NCBI RefSeq assembly: GCF_902362185.1
Contig: NC_044507.1
Coordinates: 17,828,544 to 17,892,543, forward strand
Direction: 5' to 3'
DNA: 64,000 nucleotides
Source of the DNA: Chanos chanos
Taxonomy: Eukaryota; Chordata; Actinopteri; Gonorynchiformes; Chanidae
In this document: one piece after another, positions 48,124-61,771 of the stretch
Numbering within the stretch: position 1 is the stretch's first letter
Layout: each line of letters starts with the position of its first letter
Notes under the pieces: model-generated
What the model saw: only the letters and a program-made list of their open reading frames with translations
Databases searched by the model: none
Told to the model about the DNA's origin: nothing
Position numbers and translations under genes: made by a program

Positions 48124-48429
48124 CCTCTCTAAAAATAGAAAACAGACCGTTACCAAAACACATTCACTTTAAAATGACTCGACTGACGTGTCGCAGCAGT
48201 AGTTTGCCGGGAAACTCGCCTTTTTCGCAGTTCAGCATGTCGGCCTAGAAAATGATCGAACTCGCCGCTTTATTACGTCAAGTGCTGCACGTTCGACCAT
48301 TTAGACTACAGTCATAAAGTCGAGGGTCGAGAGTATGAGTGTCCTAGTGTAATTTATCACAAAACAGTCCTTTCATTATTCGTAATTCTTCGAAGGTAGT
48401 TGGTTAGAAACACTTTTCCGGTCAATGCC

Positions 48430-48601
48430 CAGACGCTTTACTATTACTATTTATTTATGTTCCATACTACTTTTCATATCCTATACACACACATTTTGTA
48501 TTTTTTTATTTATTCTTGTTGTCTTTAATTCTTATTGTACGTTGTCACAGCACTGACACTGGGGAGCAGTTGTAATTTCATCGTCCTGAACAATGACAAT
48601 A

Positions 48602-48657
<56 letters not shown>

Positions 48658-48666
48658 ACTCTCTCT
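48430..48666 (+). repeat. LINE-like 3' tail with CT microsatellite
   Basis: The sequence around 48555-48610 (GGGAGCAGTTGTAATTTC then ACAATGACAATAAAG) matches the 3' end pattern of a common teleost LINE, and is followed by a (CT)n tract to 48651. Only the tail is present; the family is not fixed. Confidence 0.5.
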
Positions 48667-50499
48667 AATCTAGGTTACCTTGCAGTGACTGTCCCGTTTC
48701 AAGAGCCTTGACCTTATATGACGCTATCCGCTGCAATTTCCTGGGCAGCCTCCGAAGTGTACGAAATGCACGTATTGTCTACTTATACTTCTTTATTTTA
48801 GCAGACTTCTCAGACAGCAGGTTTACATATGCGTCTCAACAACACTTGAGCTGAAGTGTTGTTGTTGTGATAACAAACACAAATTACTTTACAAGAACAA
48901 ATAACTGCCAATGTTAACCAAGCACAGCCCTTGAAATCAATCAATCATTACGACATCGTCATCATTATCATCATCAACAGCAACAACAACAATAGTATTA
49001 ATAATAATGGTAACAATGGACTCATGGGAGAGATCCTATATTTGTATCCGCTGAACAAGTGGGTAGTTTAGTGATGGGGGGCCATGTTTGCAGTTCATCC
49101 TCACAGATAGAGGATCAAGGAGGATGACAGCAAAGCTAAATTCACCACTGTGTTTTAATAATTTCTCATGCAACATGAAATGATTTTCAGTAGTATGTGT
49201 TTTAGGCCTTCTGTATCTCCCTCCTAAAAACTGTCCCCCTTTTACTTTTAGACGTCTAGTCATCTTACAGTAATCTTACTAAATGACATTACGAAGTAGG
49301 TTGACGTTATACATTGACAACTTAAACATAAATGGCTTTAATGTAGGAGGAACAAAGTAGCCTTACCTGTCTTAGCTGTAAATCTATATCATGATTAAAT
49401 AATATAGGACAATTTCCAACTCCCACAAAGTGATGTCTTGAGAACTTTATGCTTGGCCTTTGCCAAAGTTTGCCAGTTCCTTAAATTGTCATCCGAGCGC
49501 TTAAATTAACATTAGCTAAGAAGTAAGCTTAATGTACTGAAGGCAACTAGCTGTCAAGTTCATAATGTACTTTTGCCAGGGGTGTAATAAAATAGTTTTT
49601 GAGAACAGCTGTGGTAAAGCAGATCTTCTCACAACTGTGACAAAACAATTTTAGCGAGTAAAGTTCAATAGCTAAAATGAAAACCATGTTCATTTTATGC
49701 TTGTGAACATCTTGTGCTCTTATAGCTGGAGGAAAGTCTTTCGACTCCCACACTTGTACTTTGTCACTGTACTTCAGTGGTGCGATTTGTACTTTGATCA
49801 AGAATCAACAAGTTTTGCAACTTTACCTGGATCCCTCTGTAATTTCTAACACACCTCCACTGATAAACCTCATTACTCACTGCACTGGCACATATGAGCA
49901 GTTGGTTACAAGTAAAAAAAAAATATGTCCATTTTGCTGGGCCTTGTAATCACTCTAATAATAAACATGTAACAAAATATGGCTTTTCCATTTCTGTATA
50001 AACATGTGAACAAGATGAAAATAATGAAAACTTGAAATAGGTTGCGCTGTATAAAAATTAAGACTGGCAGAATACTGGTCGGCAAAAGACGGTGGGATGG
50101 AGCTGATGTCTCTCAGCTTTGTAGCACCACCACATCTTTGGACACTCTCTGTGACATAAACCTTCCCCATGAATCTCAAGGGGTTTCGGGAAATACCAAA
50201 ATGTTCTGCTTATCTACCGTATCCACCGAAAACAGGGGCAGTCTGGTTGCTAAAATTCTCTCGCTTGAAAGTTAACTGAGTGGCAGCTTGTCACGTCGCT
50301 GCGTACAAACCTACAAAACTACTGGTCAAAGAAAGGTCATTGCTTTGCATCCCCAAGGGTTGTCTAGTGCTAAATGAAGTAACATAACTAACAGAGAAAG
50401 AAAAGACATGTTTTACTGTGAGTAATGAAGGGGGAACCCAGAAGAGCAATGTTCGTGTTGACAGCCTGCGATACACTGACATGATAAACAATGCTGATG

Positions 50500-50690
50500 A
50501 CAAGCTGTTCCGGTGCCGGCGTGACATAGATGGATGACCAGTCATCCGGCGTATGAAACTGGACTAAAGTGAAAACACTGGTGAAACATGATGTCAGAGC
50601 TCTTGGTGTCATATTTCCAAAACGGCTCCCTGAAGACGAAAGACCATGAGGAGGAGGACAATCTAGGTGATTGTGTCTGTTGACTGCAGG
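50500..50690 (-). pseudogene. decayed copy of CatSper1 pore exon
   Basis: The minus strand reads SRFGNMTPRALTSC, FTSVFTLVQFHTPDDWSSIY, close to RRFGSMSTTIVTLFQLLTLDDW in exon 5 of the neighbouring gene; the T-x-D-x-W filter is kept (codons at 50538-50552). Upstream, DNA like that coding for S5 (GTCTTTCGTCTTCAGGGA versus GTCGTCTTCAGGGA) is recognisable but shifted out of frame, and no splice donor follows the pore segment. It lies about 2.4 kb upstream of the intact gene on the same strand. It is probably a remnant of a tandem duplicate. Confidence 0.7.
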
Positions 50691-50770
50691 AACTGAGGGG
50701 CAGGTTACAGCGATGACCTGGAGGTGTAATTTGCTGTGTAATTTTTGGTTGTTGTTTACTTTTATCAAAG

Positions 50771-50848
50771 CTTGGCCTGCTGGATCACCGTTTGACAGAT
50801 TTCTGACTGCTTGGCCTGCTGGATCACCGTTTGACAGATTTCTGACTG
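50771..50848. repeat. 39-bp direct tandem duplication
   Basis: Two identical 39-bp units (50771-50809 and 50810-50848), each starting CTTGGCCTGCTGGATCACCG. They lie next to the CatSper pore-exon remnant. The copies are perfect, so the event is recent. Confidence 0.9.
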
Positions 50849-51654
50849 CTTGTTGTACTTTTGTTGTTCCACTTACAGTCACCCGCACATCCAAAATATA
50901 TCTAAACCTAAAGATATATACAAGCTTCTTAACAAGCTTGCAAACTCGCCAACAGCTAATAAATGTCAAATTATTTTTTCTCTGGAACAAAAGTGTTTAA
51001 GTTCTCGTAATCGCAATACAATTATTGACTTACATAGAATTTTGTTACATGTGTTACACAGCTATGTATAACTGAATGACATTAATTACATGTGATACAT
51101 TTAAGAGATGGATTTCGTCTACATAATATTACCTGTTTCTACCCCATTTGCTTCACTACCTGCGATACTAAGCATGCTTGTCGCGAGTCAATACAGCCAT
51201 TGCTAGAATGGAGTTTACATGTGTTTTTTGCTTGTAATTGTTTTAGAAGCAAAGTACCTAAAAGCTGAAGCTCACTTCTAAGTGAAATCCCAGCAGATTC
51301 CATTTGGCCGGTCCGGGCCTCGTATGTCGTTCAACAGCTTGACCACAGTATAGCCTCTTTTGTTTTATTTTTATTAATAAATAATGTTATTGAAGCAATT
51401 CTCTTCCTGAATCAAAGGCCTTTGTGTGCTGGTTCATACATTTCTGTTAGTGAGTAATTACTAGGTTCGTGTTTAATTGCCTGTTGTGTGGTTGGCCCAC
51501 TAATTAAGTACTGAAGGGACTACTGGGTGTTGTTCTTGTATTTTCTGTTTTGTAGATTTGTTTTGGTTGTAGAGACTGATTTTGAAGTAAAGCAATGAAC
51601 AGTGTGATTCCTTTTTCAGGAAGTAATGAGTAAATTAATCCTGTTCAAAGTTCG

Positions 51655-51712
51655 AGAGCAATAATTAGTAACCTGTAATGGGTTACTTTCTTCGAGTAAC
51701 TACCCAACACTG
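51655..51712. mobile_element. hAT-type terminal fragment
   Basis: The run GAGTAACTACCCAACACTG at 51694-51712 is the terminal signature of a widespread fish hAT family (CAGTGTTGGG-type end in reverse complement), preceded by GTAATGGGTTACTTTC, also typical of its subterminal part. No matching left end was found within a few kb, so this is a truncated copy. Confidence 0.45.
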
Positions 51713-54700
51713 ATAACAAGTTATACTTATCTGTTGTTTGAGCAAGGCAAATAACATCAAGCTAAATACGCCACGATTCTGTGTGAGGTTTGGGACATAT
51801 GTTTAAAAGGAGGGAATAATGGTCTTCTTAAATCAGAGGGGTGGTATATGGTGGTGAGTGGATTTGTGTGGCACCAGAATAAAAGAAAAGCCACATAGTT
51901 GAATGACGAGAAGTTACATAGTTGAAGAGAGAAAAGATGAGGTGAATGTAAATGAGGTGTATCTAATTAAAAGCAATCACTGTTAAAGAGAAAACCATTT
52001 AAAAGATTTAAAAGAAAAGTGGATTAAATTTTCATGTTATTATTTGTATAACTAACAATTTACAGAATGGTAAAAGTCCTAGCCAGCAAACATTAGATTA
52101 CTGCTTGCCAAACACTATTATTTAATGTTAGGTAGTGAACGAGTAGTTTTTTCCTCTTCTTTTTTTGTTTTATCCATGCAGACTACCTTCAGCAATGGGT
52201 ATGTCATTGCCTTCCATCTTGTAGCATACATGTATTAATACTCTGCAAACACTAAGTTTCATCAGAATGTTTATGCAGGCAGGTAGCTACGATGAGTGTG
52301 GTAACACACCAACTTTAACACAGTTCATTAAAACATCTAAATCTAAATCTAGTGTGGTAACCCCCCTTTCCCAACTTACGAGTTAATTTCAGAGGACACG
52401 TGTGGGGTAGTTTGTGATTTTGGATTGGTATAGCATGTTTTTTATTACATTTCAATTTTCTAAACAAACACTTTGAAGTCTGTAAATGTCAACTTTGATG
52501 TGTTTCTTAAGTATAATCCAAAATGAAAGCCAGAAATGGATCACTACTTCTGTTGTCTGCGTAATGGTTATAAAAGGAAAAACTTCTTTTGAATACACTG
52601 GATGATCTTGAAGAGTTAGAAATCAAAGGAATATTTGTTCATCAAACATCAGTTTGAAAATGTGAAAATTAACCAATTACCGCTCATTTGAAAGCACTGC
52701 CATGACATAGATACACTTAATTACTCACATTTTCAAAATCCAGTTTGCATTCACACCTGCAAAACTGGAACTAAGTAAACAGGAACTAGGGCTAAGAAAA
52801 TAGAAATACTCCGTTTGTTCCATTCAGTGGTGTCACAGAAGTTTCTGTTCACGTAACCGATTTCCTGGGGCAGTCCTTGAGTTCTGAAACCTGCTGCTAA
52901 TGCTTGGCATGTCCCGAGCTCAAGCCACTTTCGAGCACTTTTACATGTCTGTCTACACCTCCCTTATGTATGAAACAATTTGGAATATCTTCTTCTAAGT
53001 TCTTTTTGGTTCACATTATGACAGAGGTCTGGGAACAGAGTAAATCTTTATGACAATACTTTGTTCACCAGGAACATACTTGTGGCGTTCTCCAAAACGT
53101 ACTTGCTATGCTTAAGCTAATCTTAAGAATGTAAGCTTTAAGAGTGTTGGGTATCAGAAGCTTCATCAGTGATCTAACAGGATGTTACTGAACAACAGTC
53201 TGGTAGACTTCAGAGAAGAACAGGACTTTCCACAACTATACTGCATGTCAGTGTAGACACTCTGCAAGACAGCAGATGCTAAACTACAAATTTAAGTAAC
53301 AGTTTTATCAAATATACACCGAAATGGTCCTGTCATCTTGTGACAGTGTGTCTTCTCCTTGGCCTGAGAGGTTCCCGCTCCCTTACAGTGGGCAGGGTGT
53401 GGATAAAGGGACAACAGTACAGTTCTCGTAGGTCAGTCGGGGTTCTGGAGGCTTGCCAGACCGTGCTGCATGCTAAGGGATTGCTGGTCTGATGTGTAAT
53501 CATAGCAGAAATAGGTACAGGGGCATATTGGTGGCTGCCAATGGGAAAATTGATATGTTCAAGTAACCTAATGATGCCATAAACATTCCAAGATGAAATA
53601 CATTCACGACCACTTTTTATGAGATCTCGGCAACTGTCCAGTTTTAACTTTCATCAGCTGCTCTTTCTAGATCTCAGTAAGCATTACACGATTCTACAGT
53701 ATTTTTAATAGCGATCATTAGATTGCAGGTGGGGAAAGAAAATAAGTTAATGAAATTGTTGTAATAATATTGAAAATGTAATTATTTTTGATGTGCTTTT
53801 ACATTATCGCCTTTATTGTCCTCGTACTACATGCTGTGCAGTATTAAAATTCTCAAAAAAAAAAAAAACCCCAAAAAACCCTGAAACTTATCTTCCCCTT
53901 AGATTTGTGTTGTTTTGTTTTGTTTGTTTCGTTTTCCACTCAGTTAAGCTTGAGTGGTGAAGCTGCCTTTGTTGCATTTAAGGTGAAACTTCAAGCAATA
54001 ACTCAGCCACGTTTCTGCAGAAACTGATGAAACTGTGCTGAATGTCTCAGTAATCTCATTTAAATCCTATAACACTGTAATGCCACTACCACTGCAGTTT
54101 CTATTTTTTCATTTTATTTATTTATTTATTTACAAATTATTGTATTTTTTAGCTTTTATTGTTGGATATCAAGCTGGGATAATACTTTACACTGTTGCCT
54201 GCAAAAATGTTATTCGTTGTAATAGTGGCATCATGACACAAGTTATGCTGCAATGTGAATAGCTGCACTTTCTCCATAAAAGAACACAAAAGTGTCTAGT
54301 GCAAAGAACGTTTAAGGGCTTTGAAAGGAGGATTGAAAGGAGTTTCTGTTCTGCACTTGCACCTTGTCCTGAGAGCTAAGATCATTTCACTTAAAACAGT
54401 TTAAGATTCTACAAAAATAAAACCTGAAAACAGACCTGAAATGAGATCTGTTTATGCCTACACACCAGTGAATCAAATGCCTGAAGGTTCATATCTATTA
54501 ACTACATAGCTATTTTTCAGTGACTTTCATGACACTAAATAGAGATTTCCCATAACACAATATGTCTCCAGAGAACAGCGCCTGTACGAAGACAGTCTTC
54601 TGTGGACCGTGTGAACCCTCTGTGCCAACTGGCATCTGACCTTGGCACCTACATGAGCCAAGGACTGAACTAGACACACAACCTCACCAGGCGCGGCTGG

Positions 54701-55967
54701 TAGTAGAGGCCAGGAATGATTTGATGACTCTGTCATATCTGGTGATCTGTCTGGGGGCCATTGTTTTTGTCCTTTGGCTCTGTGTCACGTGAGTGTCAGC
54801 GGCACGGACAGGACACGTCTCTGGCGGAGACGGCCGACGATGGGCGATGATCTGTTGTTTTGGGTTACTTTCTGGCACGCCGAACGTTGGCATTGCTTCT
54901 CCGCAGAGCCGCCAAGAACCACGAGGCCCAGATGGATGTTCTCTGTCCTCTATCCTCAAACGCCTCTCTCACAATGGCCGTCCAGTGCAGCCCATGACTG
55001 TACAATGACTCACAGCTCCCGGCTTACTGTGCCGTCTCTTTGAACTGCAGATAAAAAACAGTTTCTTGAGTCACACCGAACTTGAATCAGTCTGGAAGGC
55101 GGGGCAGTTTGGGGTGGCATGAATAGAATAACTTGTTTGCACAAACTTTAATTTTTAAACACAGGCCTGTGTATTCCCACAGAGGTGAGGGTCTGTGGGA
55201 GTCGTCCTCGCAGGTGTCTTTGTTGATCGGCCTATTAATGTGAATCTCACGTTGTAAGATGTGCAATGATTTACTCATTAAATGTTAATACTGACAGGTG
55301 GCCACCTTCTCGCATTTCAGAGGAGCACCTGCTTAACACAGCACAGACCTGAGAGAGGGTGGGGGGGGAAGGGCTGAGCGTGAGTCTTTAAATCATGTAT
55401 GCCTTGAATCATACTTTCCACATGGCTCCTTTGTTGTTTCCTGAACCGTAGACTTTGTTCTGCAGCTCCTCCTTTGTACTCAAAGGAAAAAAAAAAACAA
55501 AAAAAACAAAAAAAACATTTAACATCCCGCAGGACAGATAAAAATTCATGAAATGAAAACATACACATAGCCGTCTCGTTGTCTGAATACCGCTTCATTA
55601 TCACTGAGAAAGTATTTGATTTTTATCTATGGCAGCTATTGTAAGACAGCCGAGCAGTTTCATCCTATATGTAAATCTCAACAATCTGTGGAAGGTGGAA
55701 CCATTTACATGGAGAAAATGTTGAGTATATTAGTTTATTCCAAAGGCAAGAGAAATGAACTCATAATGACCTTAAGTATTACTTCAGAAAGCAGAGCCTC
55801 AGGGTGTGTATTTCCTTTTTTTTTTTTTTTTTTTTACAGAGTCAGCTCTGTTTGTCTCACTGAACCTTTACTAAATTTAACCTGATATCTCAGTCAGCTG
55901 ACGTACAGATCCAGGCGTTACTAATCAGAGGCTCCAATGTAGTCTCTCCCTCTTTCACTCTCTCCCA

Positions 55968-56008
<41 letters not shown>

Positions 56009-56937
56009 CCCTTCTTTCTTTCTTTCTTTCTCTGCCCCCCTCTCCCTCTCTCTCTCACTCTCTCTCTCTGCCTCTCTGTGCTTTTCTCTCTCTCTGTGCC
56101 TGTCTCTCTTTCTCTGTCTTTCACTTTTGATCTATAAATATCTCTCACACACCCTTAAATAATGTTTACACATTATACATTTACACATTATGCATTATGT
56201 TTACATACTCACATTCAAACGCTAGTGATCCATACACTTTGTTAAAAGTGGAGAGATAAAAGGAATGTGAAAGCTGATTTCTCATTAGTAATAGCTCTGG
56301 GGAACTGCTTTGGCTGTTTTCCTCCTGTCTTGGTCATCAGGGAATCCAAGGTGGAAAAAAGTACAGCTGTAGCAGTTTGCTTTGATTTCTATAGTCTGTA
56401 ATTATTGAGGGTTTTCTGGTATATTTTTTTCCTCTGTTGATGTATTTCCTTCACTGATTCTGTTTTCAGTATAGAATGTGAGTTGAGACTCAACAATGAG
56501 GTGTGTGCTAGATATTTTGTGGCTTTCAGAATGACTACACAAACACATCCAGCCAGAACCTTGTATTCTTTAACAAGTATCAGATTCTCTCTTTATTTCT
56601 GCAAAAGCTTTTTGAACGGTCCTGTTTATGTCCTTAAAGAGAGAGACACCTACAACGAATACATACAACCTTGTATGAACCTGTATAAACCACTGTGAAA
56701 TATTTAAAGGGCACCACGAAATCCTTCAGAAGAACATCAGATATCCCCTGTCAGTACCTTCATCTGATAGTCTTACAAAAACATCACCGATAGATATTTT
56801 CCATCAAGATCAGTTCACAAGAGCAATTGAAAACGTCTCTCAGTAAGATGACTTCCTCTGTCGTCAGCTTCTCTTTCTTTTTTTTTTTGGGATAGCATTC
56901 ATTTTTAATTGGTAATTAATGTTTAACAGGGCCTGTG

Positions 56938-56988
<51 letters not shown>
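56938..56988. repeat. GT microsatellite
   Basis: Pure (TG)n tract of roughly 50 bp, followed 384 bp later by a second GT tract (57372-57450) that includes GC interruptions. Confidence 0.95.
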
Positions 56989-56990
<2 letters not shown>

Positions 56991-57370
56991 GGTATCAGGT
57001 GTTGCGTGGATTGGCGGGCAGCTGTGTGGAAGGGAGAGGTAGGATTACCCACATATCTGTTCAGACAAGGATCTGAGGCCTTCACCTCAACAAACTGAAA
57101 CAGTAACAGCTGGCTGCCCTGCTCCTGCTTATTCATTTATCTTTTCCAAAAAAAAAAAACCCCACCAGCTCAGTCCTACTGAATAACAACAGCAGGAATG
57201 CAGACGTTTACATGAAGGTGGCAGTGAGTTTCACAGAGATGTTGGACATAAAGTAAAAGCAAACAGAGTGTCCTTAAAAGGTAAAGAAAATGACAGCTGT
57301 TCATACAGAAACATATCTATAGAACGTGCACATGTGTAAACACATTTTATTTTCATTATTCAGACGCAGA

Positions 57371-57430
<60 letters not shown>

Positions 57431-60400
57431 TGCGTGTGTGTGTGTGTGCGCGCATGTGTCTAGTGATCGTTGTGTGTCATTGTACACCGGCCATATTGAT
57501 TGAATTAACCACGGTTTGCACAGTGGAACAAAGAGTGCTCTCATTCTAATCACGTTGTGTCTTGTTGTCTCCTAACACACGCTCCTAATATTACACCTGC
57601 AGCAGGAATATTAGATAGCGACTGCTAGGACGGGTCACAGGAGGTTGTCTGTAGACTGTTTGGTGCACTTATCTCTGTGAGGGAGTGCAGATCTGCTCCC
57701 CACTCTCATTACCGTTTGCCTTAATCTTTAACCTGCTGTTTGCCTGGTTTGGATCCTGCTCCCATAGTCCAGAGGCAAGAAGGTTTGGAGTGTTTTCTGT
57801 TTCATATTTTTGTCAGCTCAAAGGGCTTTAACATATTCTTAATAACTGAACTCTGTAGTGGTGTGAGTTTTGAATATGATACACAAATTTTGAAGAGCAG
57901 TAAATCGAACTGTTGAATGTGTTAAATTAGAAATGTATTGTGCAAAACAAAAAAATGTGATTTTCCCCTAAAGATCTAATAAATGTGCACTATGTGTATT
58001 TTTTAAAGAAAATAGAATTATTAAAAGAGTGATCATGTATAAAGCTTTAAAGGCTTCATAGTGGACCAGCTGTACTGTTGCATCGTGTATTAGGGTCACA
58101 GTATGACAGTCAGTAATAATGCACTGCATTAGATCTGAACTTCTGAACCATTTTTATGAATCATACCAATTTTAATGTTACATGTTTGGGTTTTGCCTGT
58201 GGTATGTATTTGATGAGAGAGAGGAACTGAAAATTGTCATGCTTGGTTTCGGTTACTGCATGACAGTTGGACAATAATAACACGGCTGTTTGTCAGTAAT
58301 TTGTGAGAGGTCAGTGACACGTGACCAGCCAGCAACTGCGGTTTCTTCCACAGAAAGATATGTCTGTGTCTTACATACAGCAAATGGCAGCAGCTAAGTG
58401 TCCTCTGCTGAGCTGAAAATCAAAAATGTTTCCGATACAGCTTATCTTCAAGCACCTGTGCTGACAAGGGGGAACTGAGAACTGATTTTGCTGATGTAGT
58501 AAGTTATAAGATGGTTTGGCAAAAAATGCACTTTTCTCTCCCCATCTTTTATAAAACTTGGGAGCCTTGTGGTCTGTCCATTGATTTCAATGCCCGATTA
58601 AGATTTATCAGGCATCACCTGGAAGAGTAAAAGCACTGCTCAGACAATTCTCCGAACTCGTCTCAAAACTGATATTCCAATTCATTTGATTTTCTCATCA
58701 TAAATCTGTTTGTTTAAGGGATTCGTTGCTTTAGAGCAGAAGCACTAATGGAAATTGCAGTTGCTTTTTCAGGCTCAATTGACAGTTCAATGTTGTGTAG
58801 ATAACTGAGGAAAATCAGCTCTGCGCTCTCCCCAAGCCACTCTCTTCAAACCGCTCCACGGAACGGCGATCAAACCGCCGTCCTCCCTCTTCACCCCCCC
58901 CCCCCCCCCCCCCCCGACTTTTCAGGATGGTTAACCCTTGAGGAAACTTTTTACGGGCCACCGGAATCCGTCCCTCTGTTAAACAGGGTTCTTGCGTACA
59001 ACCCTTTTATCTGTCCCTGATTGATGGGGTTTCAGTGGAGCTTGAGTGCTCTCCCAGCATCGAGGCTGCAGCCTCGCTGGTGCCTGTGTCCCGGCCTCAG
59101 CCCCTCTCTCTCCTGCTTCTCCATGACCCTTGGGATCACTTCAGACTCCCTTCATTACTGTGCACTGATGGTATATCAATCAAGAAGTCCTGGTGGGGTT
59201 CTCACTCCACCGTGCATGTCTTTAAAGAACATGGTTTGTGAGATTTGTGTGTGCCGTTTCCATTCAGTGTATCGCTTTTGTTATGTTAAGTTCTTGCTTA
59301 CAGGGTTAAACATTCAAATTCTTAAAAAAAAATTCAATGGCCAAAATTTTTCCACGCTATTTTGTTTGGTGGTCCATGTTTTCTTGAATCCTGCTACTAT
59401 GTCAACCATAGCTGTTGCAGAGTAATGCATAGTTCTGCAAGGGTAATGGATAATGTGGCTGAAATGTGTAGCTGCAGTGTAGCTACAATGGAATTGTAAC
59501 TTTGTTATTCATGCATAGTCTTGTTTGCAGTCACTGCTCTATGACTTGTCTAAAAGGAATGAATCAGCGAATGTTATAGAGCCAGGGTTGCTGGGTAATC
59601 TGTTGTTCTATCACCCATTTTGGCCTGAGGCAACCACAGGACAACATCCAAGTCCCTCTCATGAATTTTTAACAGACTTCTAAGTTTGAAACCCTTCCAC
59701 TTCCTCTGACAGAACAGGAGAGCATGTCCTGTTACCCACTGGCAGTACAAGAGAGGCAGGATATGTGATATTCGCCCATGCTGTGCCAAAACCACACCGC
59801 ATTAACCTGCTTGTCACATTAAGTCGCTGGCCCATTCCGTGCTGTTTCCTTTTTCTGACGCGTGGAAAAATCCCATTCTCAGTTCTTTCTTGTTTTAACT
59901 TTAACAAAAGGCTCGGTGAATGACTGGCACGCTTCCTGAGTTCTGAATAGAGGAGTGCAGTTGTCGTAAGAGAAGTCTCCATACAAGGGAAAAGTTGCAA
60001 GGAGTTAAGCAAAGCGCACTGGACGTTGCAGTGATAAGCTTCCAGTGGTAGATGTTGCTTTGTCCCCCGCTTCTGCACTCAGTTCTTCAAGCTTTCCCCT
60101 CAAAAGTCTCAGAGTGGATGTGAACTTACGCCAAAAACGCGATAGATGGGTTCGTTTGTTTTCTTCGAGGAAAATGAATTCTCTTTTGTGATTCGCAATA
60201 ATCACAAAACACGTGAATGTAGAATGTTTTCAAAGGCTTTGCTTTCTTTGAGTTCAGACTAAATGGACACCAGATTTTCAGTAATGTTCGGAAAGTTTTA
60301 GCCGGTGACACCTTAGGGCTAATGAAGCCTAATAAGATATACAAGTAGCATGTAGCTGCTTAGCATATAACTTTTATGGAGGAAAGACTTCTTTAGTGTA

Positions 60401-61340
60401 GAATGTCATTGCATGTTGTTTACTGGTTATTGTGTCAAGAAGTCAAAAAGTAAACACGTGGGCAGCACCGAAGAAGTGCTATCTTTTATTCTGCTCCAGA
60501 AAACATGCCACTTCCATGTTAGATTCACTGGAAATTATCATGAGGCTGGTGAGTCAAAGGATGGCTGCGGAAAGTCCTGAGAGACAAATATGGGAGGAAT
60601 TTCAGTAATGTCTGATGTGAGCACTGGAATGGCACATGTTGGAATGGTGCTTTGTCTTGAGGTTAGACTCTGCACTTGATACAGGACTTGCTGACCTGAA
60701 TTACTGCTCTCTTTACCTCTTTGTGATTCTAAGTATTTCTGGAGAGAGTCGTTTTACATCTGATCGTGATTCACTCTGTGACGAATCAGCAAGTAAATTG
60801 CGGGGGGGGGGGGGTTCTCTTTTTGGACTTCAGTTCCAATGCTACATGCTTTTCATGCTTTTATTGTTTTTTTTATCATTGGTGTTGCCAGTGTTATGAT
60901 ATTTCACTCCTATCAATCATTTTTGTTTTATATACCTTATCAGAGTATCTAGGAAGGCGATAAAATATGCTGGCGTGGGAGTCAGTTTTCCCTTGACAAA
61001 TCATTTACTAGTCTTGGTCATTCAATTTAATCCTTGGAATGTTTATGACTCGCTATTACGTGAGTTTCAGTGAGTAACTTAATCTGTCCAATTTGTGCGG
61101 ACGACAAAACGTTTTAACCTTAGCGGAACTAATACGGTGACCATTTAATCTAATCTTTAATATTTTACGTCGATAAACACAAATAAACACTATTTTGCTA
61201 GGGCAATGTAACCACACACAGTCATTATGATTATGTCATTGGAAACAATCTGAGCTTTCGATATTGGCCCTTTAAATGTTCGAAACTTAAAGCTTCCTGG
61301 CTTAGTCACGCCCGCACTGAATGCACTGTATGTGTCTGTA

Positions 61341-61769
61341 CCGCCCCCGTTTGAACCGATTGGCTACCTCTTTTGACAAGCTTCTCTCTCGACACATCTA
61401 TACTATGTAGCTACGGGCGGGGCTCCCGGACTGTGAAACTGAATTACCGGCTGGCGAAAACTTATCCTAGCCGATTGGTCGTGTGTGGGAATGTATCGGA
61501 CACTGCGTGGGAAAATAAGATCCAGACAGCTATTTCTGAGAATGTCTGTATGTCGAAAACCGCACATTAGTGCATGATTTTCTGCATAGGCTGTTTTGGC
61601 TTCACGGACTTCCATAAGAAACATTTCATCATCATCTTTTTCTTTTTTTTTCTTTAAATCATTTTGCATAATGAAGTGACACCACATCATTTCTGAATAA
61701 CTGGGATATTGAGATCACAGAAGGACTGGTTTACGTCGTAGGACACTGTAGAGTTTAGACTTCATAAGG
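61341..61769 (+). promoter_or_regulatory. possible GC-box promoter and non-coding first exon
   Basis: GC boxes (CCGCCCCC 61341-61348, GGGCGGGGC 61415-61423) and inverted CCAAT boxes (61359-61363, 61474-61478) cluster here, and a good splice donor GGTAAGTTG follows at 61770. There is no long ORF. In vertebrates RHBDF1 lies beyond MPG in the nprl3 orientation, so this could be the first exon of rhbdf1. That identity is inference from synteny only; no RHBDF1 coding sequence was found in the window. Confidence 0.35.
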
Positions 61770-61771
61770 GT

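Larger units (their letters stand above)
48667..61300. other. long gene-poor region
   Basis: Apart from the CatSper pore-exon remnant (50500-50690) and the hAT end (51655-51712) no gene is supported. Low-complexity items: A run 53857-53869, TC-rich block 55940-56120, (GT)n 56938-56988 and 57372-57426, poly-C 58896-58915, poly-G 60799-60813. The block 54540-55050 is more GC-rich and has overlapping open frames on both strands but no splice or motif evidence. Confidence 0.45.

Noticed and set aside
50388-50990. 200-codon minus-strand frame as an intact gene
   Set aside because: Only its middle resembles a CatSper pore exon; the rest has intron-like and repeat sequence, including a 39-bp duplication, and the S5 part is out of frame.
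54527-55043. Overlapping open frames on both strands in a GC-richer block
   Set aside because: No splice sites, motifs or recognisable domain; GC-rich sequence tends to stay open by chance. A conserved non-coding element is possible but cannot be shown here.
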